A DNA stretch of 32,159 nucleotides from Sphaerobacteraceae bacterium (GCA_007695115.1 REEK01000082.1:1-32159), one strand, 5' to 3'. Positions 17,973-25,854 are shown, counted from the first letter of the stretch. Notes: generated by a model from the sequence alone, not told the origin. Numbers and translations: made by a program.

Positions 17973-18743
17973 GTGACTGCCCCACCTGTCTCGCCGACAA
18001 CTGAGCCCGGGATGCACGGCTATCAGCTTCGCCTGCCGAACTTCGAGGGACCGCTGGATGTCCTCCTGCGGCTCATCGAACGCCACCAGCTCGAAATAAC
18101 CGACGTCTCGCTGGTCGAAGTCACCGACCAGTTCCTCGGGTATGTTTCCGAATTGCCGGAGACATCGCCCGACGTGCTGGCCGAGTTCACCGCGATCGCG
18201 TCCCGACTTCTGCTCCTGAAATCCCGGTCACTGCTTCCCTCAGATCCGGTGGTCGATGAGGAAGACGAGACCGACGACCTGGCCCAGCAGCTCATTGCCT
18301 ACAAAGTCGTCAAGGATGCCGCGATCCTGCTCAGGGAACGACAGGAGAGCGGACTGAGCGCCTACGGGCGCCCGCCAGTCATACAGGACTGGGGAGCTTC
18401 GACGGAGAAGATTCGCCCGATGCCCGTGCGCGGTCTGCTGAAAGCGATCCAGCGGTGCGTCACGCGCAGCCTGCCCCCGGCCACGACATTCCGGCCCCGT
18501 CCGGTTATCTCTCTGGCCGAGATGACCAGCCGGATCGTCGACCATCTCAGACTTCGGGGGAAGACCCGCTTTTCGTCCTTGCTCTCACGAACACCAGACC
18601 GGCATGAACAGGTCGCCGGATTCGTAGCGCTGCTCACCCTCTGGAAGCAGCGAGCTGTCGAGCTCCTGCAGGAAGAACGGTTCGCCGAAATCGAGATCGA
18701 GCCACTCCAGACACGCCCACAGGAGCAAGTAGCCGATGACTGA
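17973..18743 (+). CDS. scpA: Segregation and condensation protein A
   Basis: Kleisin subunit of the Smc-ScpAB complex, which bridges the two Smc heads and compacts the chromosome; 256 residues. The N-terminal Smc-binding region holds the hallmark YQLRLPNFEGPLDVLLRLIERHQLEITDVSL. The middle has TAIASRLLLLKSRSLLP followed by an acidic linker (DEEDETDD). The C-terminal winged helix has KTRFSSLLSR, HEQVAGFVALLTLWKQRAVELLQEERF, a standard kleisin ending. The start is a GTG at 17973 with GAGGG upstream. The 3' end overlaps scpB by eight bases. Smc itself is not in the window. Confidence 0.95.
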   Translation: MTAPPVSPTTEPGMHGYQLRLPNFEGPLDVLLRLIERHQLEITDVSLVEVTDQFLGYVSELPETSPDVLAEFTAIASRLLLLKSRSLLPSDPVVDEEDETDDLAQQLIAYKVVKDAAILLRERQESGLSAYGRPPVIQDWGASTEKIRPMPVRGLLKAIQRCVTRSLPPATTFRPRPVISLAEMTSRIVDHLRLRGKTRFSSLLSRTPDRHEQVAGFVALLTLWKQRAVELLQEERFAEIEIEPLQTRPQEQVADD

Positions 18744-19374
18744 ACACCAGGACAATCCCGATCAGACGATTCACGAAGACGCTCGACCCGACGCTGAACA
18801 GCAGCAGATGCCTAAACTGCCGGAATCAGAACTGCCAGCGGCCATTGTCGCCATGCTGTTCGCATCCAGCGAGCCGGTCTCGTTGCAGAATCTGGGGAGA
18901 ACGACCGGTTACCCAGTCAGGCAGATCCGTGATGTCATCACCGGGATCGAATCAGACATGGCCCGTCTGGGCCTGATGATGCAGTGGACCGACAATGAGC
19001 ACGTACAGATCGCCACAATTCCGGCGCATGCGCCACTGGTTCGTCGCCTGCTTGGCCTGGAACGAGCCGCCCGGCTCTCGCCAGCAGCACTGGAAGTGCT
19101 GGCAGTCATCGGCTACCGGCAACCAGTCACCAGGCCAGAGATCGACGCTATTCGCGGGGTTGATTCATCGGGAGTGATTCAAACGCTCGTTGCCCGGGAA
19201 CTGATCGAGCCAGTCGGCCGACTGCCAGGTCCCGGCAATCCGGTGCAGTTCGGCACAACCGGTGAGTTCCTCAGAATATTCGGCCTCACCAGTCTGGAAG
19301 AATTGCCGGAACTGCCCGAGGAACTGGTGGATCAGCTCGAGATCCAGCCGGAAGAAACACCAGCCGAATCGTAA
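18736..19374 (+). CDS. scpB: Segregation and condensation protein B
   Basis: Dimeric winged-helix partner of ScpA in the Smc complex; 212 residues. An acidic, disordered-looking tail (about residues 1-30) comes first. Two winged-helix domains follow: AAIVAMLFASSEPVSLQNLGRTTGY, then RLSPAALEVLAVIGYRQPVTRPEIDAIRGVDSSGVIQTL and the conserved FGTTGEFLRIFGLTSLEELPELPE. An acidic tail ends the protein. The ATG at 18736 lies inside the last codons of scpA, with AGGAG further upstream in scpA. It ends 23 bases from the convergent cysteine desulfurase gene. Confidence 0.95.
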   Translation: MTEHQDNPDQTIHEDARPDAEQQQMPKLPESELPAAIVAMLFASSEPVSLQNLGRTTGYPVRQIRDVITGIESDMARLGLMMQWTDNEHVQIATIPAHAPLVRRLLGLERAARLSPAALEVLAVIGYRQPVTRPEIDAIRGVDSSGVIQTLVARELIEPVGRLPGPGNPVQFGTTGEFLRIFGLTSLEELPELPEELVDQLEIQPEETPAES

Positions 19375-19397
19375 TCTCCTGACGCACGGCCAGAGTG

Positions 19398-20570
19398 TCA
19401 GTCGGCCGTTGCCGCAGCCATTCGGCGGAGCCGGATGACCGACTCCTCCAGCACCTCAATCGTGCGATCGATCTGGGCTTCATCGTTGCTCTTGCCGAGC
19501 GACAGGCGAAGGCTGCCATTCACCTGAGCGTGTGTAAGACCGAGTGCGGTCAGAACATGGCTCGGTTCCGTTGATCCGGTCGTACAGGCAGACCCGCTGG
19601 ACGCGGCGATCCCGTGCATATCGAGATTCAGCAGCAGTGTCTCGCCCTCAACATCGCTGAAGGAGACGTTCACGCTATTCGGCAGGCGCTGCGTCTTGTG
19701 GCCATTGAGCCGGGTGCCTGGAATACGCTCCAGCAGTCCCTCGATGAGGCGCTGCCGTAGCGAAATCAGGCGCTGGTTCTCGTCCTCCCGGTTCGCTTCG
19801 GCAAGCTCCAGCGCTTTCGACATCCCGATGATCCCGGCAACGTTCTCGGTACCAGCCCGGTGATTGTTCTCTTGCGCGCCACCACTCTGCTGCCAGAGGA
19901 TCGGGGTCTGTCGACGAACGTAGAGCAACCCGACACCCTTAGGCCCGTAAAACTTGTGAGCCGAAAGCGACATCAGATCAACGCCGAGGGCATCGACATC
20001 GAGATCGAGCGTCCCGCCAGCCTGCACCGCATCGGTGTGCATGGTAATGCCATGCTCCCGGGCGATCTTCCCGATCTCAGCGATCGGCTGAATCGCGCCC
20101 ATTTCATTGTTGGCGTACATGATCGAGATCAGCATTGTATCCGGACGGATCGCCTCGAGAACGGCGTCCGGCTGGATCAATCCATCGCGATCCGGCTTCA
20201 CATAGGTCACATCGAAGCCAAAAAGCTCCAGAAATTGCGCGCTATGCAGCACCGCATGATGCTCGATTGCCGATGTGATGATGTGATTGCCACCACCCCG
20301 CAATCGGTGTTGCCAGGCCACACCTTTGATCGCCAGGTTGTCTGCCTCGGTACCACCGCTGGTGAACACGATCTCACGTGCCTGGCAATTCAGCGAATTG
20401 GCGAGCATTCCACGGGCGCGATCGAGCCCCGCTCTGGTCTCCCGGCCGGCCGCATAGATGCTGGACGGGTTTCCGAAACGATCGGTCAGATACGGCGTCA
20501 TCGCTTCGAGGACGTCGGGGGCAAGTGGAGTCGTGGCGGCATGGTCGAGATAGATGTCCGTCGATGCCAC
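19398..20570 (-). CDS. iscS: Cysteine desulfurase, IscS/NifS type
   Basis: PLP enzyme that takes sulfur from cysteine for Fe-S clusters and tRNA thiolation; 390 residues. YLDHAATTPLAPDVLEAM opens the protein. Lys206 in LSAHKFYGPKG binds PLP. The catalytic Cys329 sits in ASSGSACTTGSTEPSHVL, the longer loop of the IscS group rather than the SufS group. The start is a GTG at 20570 with AGGAGG six bases upstream, better than the TTG-type start 21 bases earlier. An Rrf2-type regulator gene lies 76 bases upstream on the same strand, as in many isc loci. No scaffold gene (iscU/nifU) is next to it; the 3' side meets scpB tail to tail. Confidence 0.94.
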   Translation of the reverse strand: MASTDIYLDHAATTPLAPDVLEAMTPYLTDRFGNPSSIYAAGRETRAGLDRARGMLANSLNCQAREIVFTSGGTEADNLAIKGVAWQHRLRGGGNHIITSAIEHHAVLHSAQFLELFGFDVTYVKPDRDGLIQPDAVLEAIRPDTMLISIMYANNEMGAIQPIAEIGKIAREHGITMHTDAVQAGGTLDLDVDALGVDLMSLSAHKFYGPKGVGLLYVRRQTPILWQQSGGAQENNHRAGTENVAGIIGMSKALELAEANREDENQRLISLRQRLIEGLLERIPGTRLNGHKTQRLPNSVNVSFSDVEGETLLLNLDMHGIAASSGSACTTGSTEPSHVLTALGLTHAQVNGSLRLSLGKSNDEAQIDRTIEVLEESVIRLRRMAAATAD

Positions 20571-20646
20571 GGACGCCCTCCTGCTCAGCAATACATCAGG
20601 AACGGATTCTCGGATCGGGGAGCATGGCTATGTCCCGGCTGTGAGG

Positions 20647-21102
20647 TCAGGAGATGCCAATGCTGGTGGTAACGTCACGGCCGCGTTTCTGCTGAACCAG
20701 GTCTTGGAGCGTCGTTGAGTCGAGCGCTTCAACGATGCCGTCCCGGACCTTGACCCAGACCAGACGGGTGGCGCAGCCATCGATCATCGGGCAGAGGTCT
20801 TCGTTTGGCTCCATATCCTCAGTGACACAGACCATTGGTGCCACCGGGCCTTCCATGACCCGATACACCTCGCCAACACGAACGTCTTCCGGGGCGCGGG
20901 AAAGCTCGTACCCGCCGTTAGCTCCACGGGTACTGGTAACCAGTCCGGCCCGTCGCAGCTGCCCGATGAGCTGCTCCAGGTACGCCGGGGGCACCGAAGA
21001 TTCGGTTGCAATGGTGGAAAGCGGTACCGGCCCCTCGCCGTACATTCGTGCAAGGGAGACCATCGCCCGCATTCCGTATTCGCCTCGTGTCGAGACTTTC
21101 AT
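20647..21102 (-). CDS. Rrf2-family transcriptional regulator, IscR-like
   Basis: DNA-binding regulator of 151 residues that probably senses Fe-S status and controls the cysteine desulfurase gene downstream. The winged helix reads MKVSTRGEYGMRAMVSLARMYG with the recognition part VPPAYLEQLIGQLRRAGLVTSTRGANGGYELSR. Three cysteines spaced C-x10-C-x5-C (CVTEDM to CATR) match the Fe-S ligand region of IscR, where the spacing is shorter. ATG 21102 is chosen because a promoter with good spacing (21146-21174) lies upstream, and a longer frame starting at 21174 would begin inside it. Autoregulation is likely by family analogy, but the operator is not identified. Confidence 0.9.
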   Translation of the reverse strand: MKVSTRGEYGMRAMVSLARMYGEGPVPLSTIATESSVPPAYLEQLIGQLRRAGLVTSTRGANGGYELSRAPEDVRVGEVYRVMEGPVAPMVCVTEDMEPNEDLCPMIDGCATRLVWVKVRDGIVEALDSTTLQDLVQQKRGRDVTTSIGIS

Positions 21103-21145
21103 GGTTCGCTGCCTCTCGACGCCTGACCAGGACGCATGATCATCA

Positions 21146-21174
21146 ATCGTACACATGCCCTGTGAGAGGGTCAA
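21146..21174 (-). promoter_or_regulatory. Promoter of the Rrf2-iscS operon
   Basis: On the minus strand TTGACC (21174-21169) and TACGAT (21151-21146) are 17 bases apart. RNA would begin near 21139, about 37 bases before the regulator ATG. An Rrf2-type protein could bind here, but no clear palindrome was found. Confidence 0.6.
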
Positions 21175-21203
21175 GCAACGGGCACCCGGGCCGGGCAGCG
21201 CAA

Positions 21204-22262
21204 TCAGACGCGCCGCAGGTCGAGTTCCGCCCCCACAGAACGTGCAAACGCCGCCAGCAACGCCGCAGATTGCTCCAGATCAGCCAGGCTGACGAGCTCG
21301 CTTGGCGAGTGCATGTATCGACAGGGGAACGAAACCACCCCGCATGGGATGCCAGCCCGCGTCGGCGCAATTCCATCGGCATCGGTCCCGCTCGCACGGG
21401 GCAGCGCCTCGATTGTGATCGGAATACCGGCATCACTGGCCGCCTGGAGCAGCAGTTCCGTGACTCCCGGATGCGTCACCGAACCCCGCCCAACCGTTGG
21501 GCCACCATTTACCTTTACATCACCGCTGCCTTGCTTGTCAGCGTTCGGGTGATCCGTTGCGTGCGTCACATCGAGCACGATCACCACGTCCGGATCCAGT
21601 CCGAACGACGCGGTTTTCGCCCCTCGAAAGCCAATCTCTTCCTGAGTCGCCGCCAGAGCGTAGACGTCAGCGGTCGGACGATCATCGTTCAGCTTTCGCA
21701 ACGCTTCCAGCGCAACGAAGGCCCCAACGCGATTGTCCAGACCTCGACCGGAGATCACCCCGCCAGCCAGTTCGGCGACGGAACGTTCGATCACCACCGG
21801 ATCACCGATCCGGACCATCTTTCGGGCTTCAGCGCCATCCACTGCACCGATGTCGATCCAGAGATCCTTGATCTGCGACGCCTTGCCCCGCTCATCGGCA
21901 GAGAGCAGATGGGCTGGCCGCCGCCCGATAACCCCGACAACCGGGCCATCGGCAGTCAGCACTCGCACATGCTGGCCGGTCAGCACCTGGTCATCCCAGC
22001 CGCCGATCCCGAGAAACCAGAGGAAGCCGTTGTCATCGATATGGCTGATCTGCAGGCCAATCTCATCGATATGACCCTCGAAGACCACCTTCGGTCCAGT
22101 TCCGATCATCCGGGCAACGCTGTTGCCATTGACATCGACGGTGACCTCATCGGCGAATATCTCTGCTTCGCTACGCCAGCGACGAGCAGCCGGCTCTTCG
22201 AAACCCGAAGGGCTGGCAGTCTCCAGCAACTCGAACAGAAACTTCCTGGCATTGTCGTTCAC
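21204..22262 (-). CDS. M42-family metallopeptidase (glutamyl aminopeptidase/endoglucanase-annotated family)
   Basis: Cytoplasmic dizinc or dicobalt aminopeptidase that forms large tetrahedral complexes and trims peptides; 352 residues. The family metal ligands appear in order: EGHIDEIG (His), GRGLDNRVG (bridging Asp), TQEEIGFRG (catalytic Glu-Glu), VLDVTHATDH (Asp) and CRYMHSPSE (final His). The opening ETASPSGFEEPA is typical. The start is a GTG at 22262; GAGATC lies upstream as a modest ribosome binding site. The gene follows a dehydrogenase on the same strand, separated by the repeat region at 22263-22431. Older databases call such proteins cellulase M, a misnomer. Confidence 0.93.
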   Translation of the reverse strand: MNDNARKFLFELLETASPSGFEEPAARRWRSEAEIFADEVTVDVNGNSVARMIGTGPKVVFEGHIDEIGLQISHIDDNGFLWFLGIGGWDDQVLTGQHVRVLTADGPVVGVIGRRPAHLLSADERGKASQIKDLWIDIGAVDGAEARKMVRIGDPVVIERSVAELAGGVISGRGLDNRVGAFVALEALRKLNDDRPTADVYALAATQEEIGFRGAKTASFGLDPDVVIVLDVTHATDHPNADKQGSGDVKVNGGPTVGRGSVTHPGVTELLLQAASDAGIPITIEALPRASGTDADGIAPTRAGIPCGVVSFPCRYMHSPSELVSLADLEQSAALLAAFARSVGAELDLRRV

Positions 22263-22431
22263 AGGCTGATCTCATTTCGATGCATAGATGGATTATTTCT
22301 CCCCTCTCCCACTTTCGGGAAAGGGGGCGGGGGTGAGGGCCGTCTCCCCAACACATTCACCTGGCAGTTGGTCGGGCCGGCACAGGGCCGGCCCCTACCA
22401 TTGGTTTAGCGTTGGGTGAGGGCCGCTCCCC
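22263..22431. repeat. Hairpin-rich intergenic repeat region with a local duplication
   Basis: This gap holds three elements. A CT/GA-rich imperfect hairpin sits around 22301-22335. A direct duplication lies at 22331-22363 and 22414-22452, sharing GGGTGAGGGCCG, CTCCCC and then ACATTCACCTG. A perfect stem GGGCCGGC/GCCGGCCC with loop ACAGG is at 22374-22394. The second copy of the duplication runs into the last codons of the dehydrogenase gene, so the first copy looks like a duplicated 3' end. The CT-rich hairpin resembles intergenic REP-like sequences common in high-GC genomes. No transposase is present. No protein gene is visible. Confidence 0.6.
22374..22394. repeat. Perfect 8-bp GC hairpin
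   Basis: GGGCCGGC (22374-22381), loop ACAGG and GCCGGCCC (22387-22394) form a perfect stem. It lies between the two copies of the duplicated segment. There is no T-run, so it is more like a REP element or the core of a small mobile repeat than a terminator. Confidence 0.6.
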
Positions 22432-23394
22432 CTACGGCGTCACATTCACCTGAGAGTGCGGCGGCCGGCCGTTCAGCACTGACGTCACATTCTGCAACGC
22501 CAGCTGCAGTGAACGATCATACGCTTCGTTGGACGCCCCACCGATATGCGGTGTGATGATGACGTTCTCGAAGTCCACGAATGCGCAGTTGTTGGTTGGC
22601 TCGACCACGAACACATCCAGCCCAGCACCGGCGATCCGGTTCTGCTCCAGCGCCTTGCACAGCGCGTTCTCATCGACAACCGGGCCACGTGCCGTATTGA
22701 TCAGATAGGCGGTCGGCTTCATCATCTCCAGCTCTCGCTGGCCGACCAGATTGTGTGTCCACGTTGTCAGCGGCGTATGCAGGGTCACATAGTCCGACTG
22801 CTGCAGCAGACGATCGAATGGCACATAGCTGATCCCGTGCTCATCGGCGTAGGCGATATCCCAGAGAACATCAGTAGCCAGAATCCGCATGCCAAACCCC
22901 TTGGCTAGCTGGGCGACACTCTTGCCGACCCGACCCAGGCCAACGATGCCGATCGTCTTGCCCCAGAGTTCTGGTCCCGTAAAGCGGCCCCACTCGCCGT
23001 TTCGCATAGCACGGTCGCTCTGAAAAATCTGGCGAGACAACGAGATCATCATCCCGAACGCGAGCTCCGCCACCGAGCGATTGTTGCATCCGGCACAGTT
23101 ACAGACGGCGATCCCTTTTGCGGTGGCAGCTTCGAGATCGATGTGATCATAGCCAACACCGCCAGCGCTGATCACTTTCAGGCGATTGGCGTTCTCCAGC
23201 ACCTTCGGCGTTACATGCTCCAGGCCGGTAATGAGTCCATCGACATCCTTGATGATCTCTGCCAGATGTTCTTCGGTAATCGGGTACTGAATATCACGCT
23301 CGGCGAGGGTGCACCCTTCACGCTCGAGTAGATCCCGGTATGTTTCGCTTGATTCCCGGAATTTGCTTGAAATGATGAGGATTTCCTTGGACAT
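22432..23394 (-). CDS. D-isomer-specific 2-hydroxyacid dehydrogenase, phosphoglycerate dehydrogenase-like
   Basis: NAD-dependent oxidoreductase of 320 residues acting on D-2-hydroxy acids. The catalytic domain has VISAGGVGYDHIDLEAATAKGIAV and RSVAELAFGMMISLSRQ. The Rossmann motif is GIVGLGRVGKSV. The catalytic Arg is in NTARGPVVDE, the Glu in VFVVEPT, and the His in TPHIGGAS. There is no C-terminal ACT domain, so it may not be the committed SerA; it could be a hydroxypyruvate or other reductase. ATG 23394 is chosen with AGGAG nine bases upstream, since the 78 residues of extra frame before it look non-coding. A -10-like TACAAT lies at 23447-23452. Its stop lies inside the duplicated repeat region. 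Confidence 0.92.
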   Translation of the reverse strand: MSKEILIISSKFRESSETYRDLLEREGCTLAERDIQYPITEEHLAEIIKDVDGLITGLEHVTPKVLENANRLKVISAGGVGYDHIDLEAATAKGIAVCNCAGCNNRSVAELAFGMMISLSRQIFQSDRAMRNGEWGRFTGPELWGKTIGIVGLGRVGKSVAQLAKGFGMRILATDVLWDIAYADEHGISYVPFDRLLQQSDYVTLHTPLTTWTHNLVGQRELEMMKPTAYLINTARGPVVDENALCKALEQNRIAGAGLDVFVVEPTNNCAFVDFENVIITPHIGGASNEAYDRSLQLALQNVTSVLNGRPPHSQVNVTP

Positions 23395-23540
23395 TCGTGT
23401 TTGCTCCTGCCACCTGGATTTGTACTTGAAAACGGTCAATACGCGCATTGTAGCGCACCTTTGCGCAACGCGGGGTGATTCCTCAGCACCTGATCGGCCA
23501 GGAAGCCGATCAACCGATCCGGAGCCCCGCGAGAATCGCG

Positions 23541-23570
23541 TTGACACTCTTGTCAAAGGCGTGCTAACGT
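23541..23570 (+). promoter_or_regulatory. Promoter of yggT with a palindrome over the -35 box
   Basis: TTGACA (23541-23546) and TAACGT (23565-23570) are 18 bases apart, with TGC before the -10. The -35 box is the left half of the inverted repeat TTGACA-CTCT-TGTCAA (23541-23556), which could be an operator. RNA would start near 23577. Confidence 0.5.
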
Positions 23571-23627
23571 TGATCTGATCGCCGGCTGTAGTGGGGTTCA
23601 GGCGCAACCACCGAAGGGTCCAAAACA

Positions 23628-23882
23628 TTGGAATTCATTCTCAACGTCTTGCTGATGTTCTTGCTCATCATGCAGTTTGCTATTGTCGGCAGGGCGATTC
23701 TCTCATGGTTCGATCGCTCACAGTCTAATCCTGTGTCGCAGTTCCTCATTCAGCTCACTGAGCCGATCGTTGCACCGATCAGAGCAATCCTTCCCTCAAT
23801 GGGCATGATCGACCTCTCACCACTCGTCGCAATTCTGGTACTGCTGGTGCTGCGGACGATGCTCATGGCTGCGTTGATGTAG
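23628..23882 (+). CDS. YggT-family small membrane protein
   Basis: 84-residue integral membrane protein of unknown exact role; YggT relatives are linked to osmotic stress and to division-gene neighbourhoods. Two hydrophobic helices (about residues 3-25 and 62-82) flank the conserved segment RAILSWFDRSQSNPVSQFLIQLTEPIVAPIRAILPSMGMIDLSPLV, seen as the PIL/SPLV signature of the family. The start is a TTG at 23628 with AAGGG ten bases upstream; no better start is available. Next on the strand is an MFS transporter, 54 bases away. No division genes (ftsZ, sepF) are near, which is a common neighbourhood elsewhere. Confidence 0.88.
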   Translation: MEFILNVLLMFLLIMQFAIVGRAILSWFDRSQSNPVSQFLIQLTEPIVAPIRAILPSMGMIDLSPLVAILVLLVLRTMLMAALM

Positions 23883-23936
23883 CCTCGCCCTGACAATCCC
23901 TGCAAGAGACACGCTTCCAGCCAGTCGGAGACGTTG

Positions 23937-25151
23937 ATGGCCGATGTGATCCCAGGGAAGTGGCGAGTTCTACTCCTGCTTGCGGTTGCCGAGCTTCTGG
24001 CAATGGCAACCTGGTTTTCTGCCTCAGCGGTCGTCCCGCAACTCACCGAAGCCTGGAATCTCGATGGCGGACAACGCGCCTGGTTGACGATGTCGGTGCA
24101 AATCGGCTTTGTTGCAGGTGCCTTTGGCTCTGCTCTTCTCAACCTTGCCGATCGTATTTCGGCGCGAAGTCTTTTCGGATACTCGGCGCTTCTGGCTGCC
24201 CTCGTCACCATCCTCATTCCACTGATCAGCACCGGATTCGCAATGGCTATGGCACTCCGATTCCTGACCGGTGTGTTTCTCGCGGGCGTCTATCCGGTCG
24301 GCATGAAGATCATGGCCACCTGGACGAAACAGGATCGCGGGCTCGGTATCGGGCTCCTCGTCGGTGCGTTGACCGTTGGCTCGGCCGCGCCGCATCTGAT
24401 CAATGCCGGCGGCGGTATCCCGGAGTGGCAATTCGTGCTTTATGGAGCCGCAGCCAGCGCCGCACTGGGCGGCATCATCTGCTTTCTCTTCGTTTCCGAG
24501 GGACCCTATGCCGCAGCCGCTCCGAAGTTCAACGCACGCTACGCACTCGAGGTCGTCCGCAATCGGGGCCTGATGCTGGCGAATCTCGGCTATCTCGGAC
24601 ACATGTGGGAGCTCTACGCCATGTGGACCTGGATACCGGTTTTCCTGCTGGCGAGTTTCCAGGTCGCCGGAGTGAGCGCTACCTGGGCTGCATTGACCGC
24701 GTTCGGGGTGATCGCCATCGGCGGTCCAGCCAGCATTCTGGCCGGCAAGCTGGCGGATCGCTTCGGCCGCACGCTGGTAACCAGTGTGTTGATGTTGACC
24801 AGTGGAACCTGTGCGCTCGCGGTCGGATTCCTCTTTGGAATGCACCCGGTATGGCTGGTGCCAGTCTGTCTGCTCTGGGGTATCACAATCGTTTCTGACT
24901 CCGCCCAGTTCTCCGCAAGCGCCAGCGAACTGGCCGACCCCCAATACGTTGGCACTGTTCTCACACTTCAGACGAGTGCCGGCTTCCTGCTCACCATGTT
25001 GACGATCCGGTTGATCCCACCGATCGAGAATGCGGTTGGCTGGGAATGGGCCTTCAGCTTTCTGGCGATTGGGCCGTTCATTGGCGTAGTGGCGATGCTT
25101 ATGCTCCGCCGCTCCCCAGATCGCGAGAAGCTGGCAGGCGGCATCGGTTAG
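23937..25151 (+). CDS. Major facilitator superfamily transporter
   Basis: Secondary transporter of 404 residues with about twelve hydrophobic helices. The first reads VLLLLAVAELLAMATWFSASAV. Between helices 2 and 3 lies the loop LADRISARSLFGYSALL, the degenerate MFS motif A, and its repeat in the second half is LADRFGRTLVTSVL. The central loop around residues 190-205 (SEGPYAAAAPKFNARYALE) separates the halves. The ATG at 23937 with GGAG eight bases upstream is preferred over the TTG at 23934. The family resembles nitrate/cyanate or drug-type permeases only loosely, so the substrate is unknown. It converges on the membrane protein gene at 25237-25854. Confidence 0.88.
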   Translation: MADVIPGKWRVLLLLAVAELLAMATWFSASAVVPQLTEAWNLDGGQRAWLTMSVQIGFVAGAFGSALLNLADRISARSLFGYSALLAALVTILIPLISTGFAMAMALRFLTGVFLAGVYPVGMKIMATWTKQDRGLGIGLLVGALTVGSAAPHLINAGGGIPEWQFVLYGAAASAALGGIICFLFVSEGPYAAAAPKFNARYALEVVRNRGLMLANLGYLGHMWELYAMWTWIPVFLLASFQVAGVSATWAALTAFGVIAIGGPASILAGKLADRFGRTLVTSVLMLTSGTCALAVGFLFGMHPVWLVPVCLLWGITIVSDSAQFSASASELADPQYVGTVLTLQTSAGFLLTMLTIRLIPPIENAVGWEWAFSFLAIGPFIGVVAMLMLRRSPDREKLAGGIG

Positions 25152-25236
25152 AGGCTCAGATCTCCGCTTGTCACGGCAATCCGTTCTCCAACTCGCAACG
25201 CGTGCAATTGGGAGCGATCACAGGATGGGCATACGG

Positions 25237-25854
25237 TCAGGATGTCTCTGGCTGACTCCCCGGTTGGGCCAGCCGATCGACCGACCGGTTCCCGGATTCT
25301 TTCGGCTTGCTCCCGCGCGAGAGCAGGAAGACTTCCAGGAGAATGATGATCATCCCCAGCAAGACGCCGTTTTCCACCGTCAGCACATCCAGCAGGTGAA
25401 GCAGGAGTATCCCGACCAGGAACATCGCCGCAAGGTACCCCTCTCGCCGGGCGCGGAAGAAATCGTACTTCTGACTTCGTCGAGTCAAGAGTCGATATCC
25501 CACCGCATAGGAGACGAGGGTGAAGATGGTTGCCAGGGCCATCATCAGTGCGATCAACGTAGTCAGCAGCACTGGCATCGACGGATAGTTGCCCGGATTC
25601 ACGAACGTGATCATGAAGAGGAGCGTTGACCAGGCCGCCACGGCTTCGAGATCGTACAGTGGAATCTTCAGACTTCGCGCAATCGGGAGGAATGTAAGGA
25701 GCGGGGCCCCAATGAACGCGATGTATGCCAGAACGGTCCACGGAGTAAAGAACGTCGGCTCAGCGCCAACATTGACCGGCACGATCAGAAACCAGACCCC
25801 AACCCAGGCAAGCACCGGTGCCACGATCAAGCCCACCCAGCCGAGAATTCGCAT
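25237..25854 (-). CDS. Six-helix membrane protein of unknown function
   Basis: I do not recognise this protein. The 205 residues hold about six hydrophobic helices: ILGWVGLIVAPVLAWVGVWF, TVLAYIAFIGAPLLTFLPIA, AVAAWSTLLFMITFV, LTTLIALMMALATIFTLVSYAVG, LAAMFLVGILLLHLLDVL and GVLLGMIIILLEVFLLS. A basic cluster (RRSQKYDFFRARR) lies before helix 5, and a polar tail rich in Ser, Pro and Gln ends the protein. No catalytic motif is visible. ATG 25854 is chosen at the start of helix 1; an in-frame ATG at 25908 with AGGA upstream would add 18 polar residues. It is divergent from the DUF951 gene and converges on the MFS gene. Confidence 0.7.
   Translation of the reverse strand: MRILGWVGLIVAPVLAWVGVWFLIVPVNVGAEPTFFTPWTVLAYIAFIGAPLLTFLPIARSLKIPLYDLEAVAAWSTLLFMITFVNPGNYPSMPVLLTTLIALMMALATIFTLVSYAVGYRLLTRRSQKYDFFRARREGYLAAMFLVGILLLHLLDVLTVENGVLLGMIIILLEVFLLSRGSKPKESGNRSVDRLAQPGSQPETS

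Noticed and set aside
19386-19409. Inverted repeat ACGGCC/GGCCGT between scpB and iscS
   Set aside because: Only six pairs around a twelve-base loop and no T-run, so a terminator is not supported.
21103-21174. In-frame extension of the Rrf2 regulator to a TTG at 21174
   Set aside because: The extension would begin inside a well-spaced TTGACC/TACGAT promoter, and the family starts at MKVSTRG.
21006-22409. 467-codon plus-strand open frame
   Set aside because: Antisense to the M42 peptidase and the Rrf2 promoter region, with arginine- and histidine-rich composition typical of a shadow frame.
23395-23628. 78-residue N-terminal extension of the 2-hydroxyacid dehydrogenase
   Set aside because: It is basic, low in family likeness and overlaps the yggT promoter; the ATG at 23394 has a ribosome binding site and fits the family.
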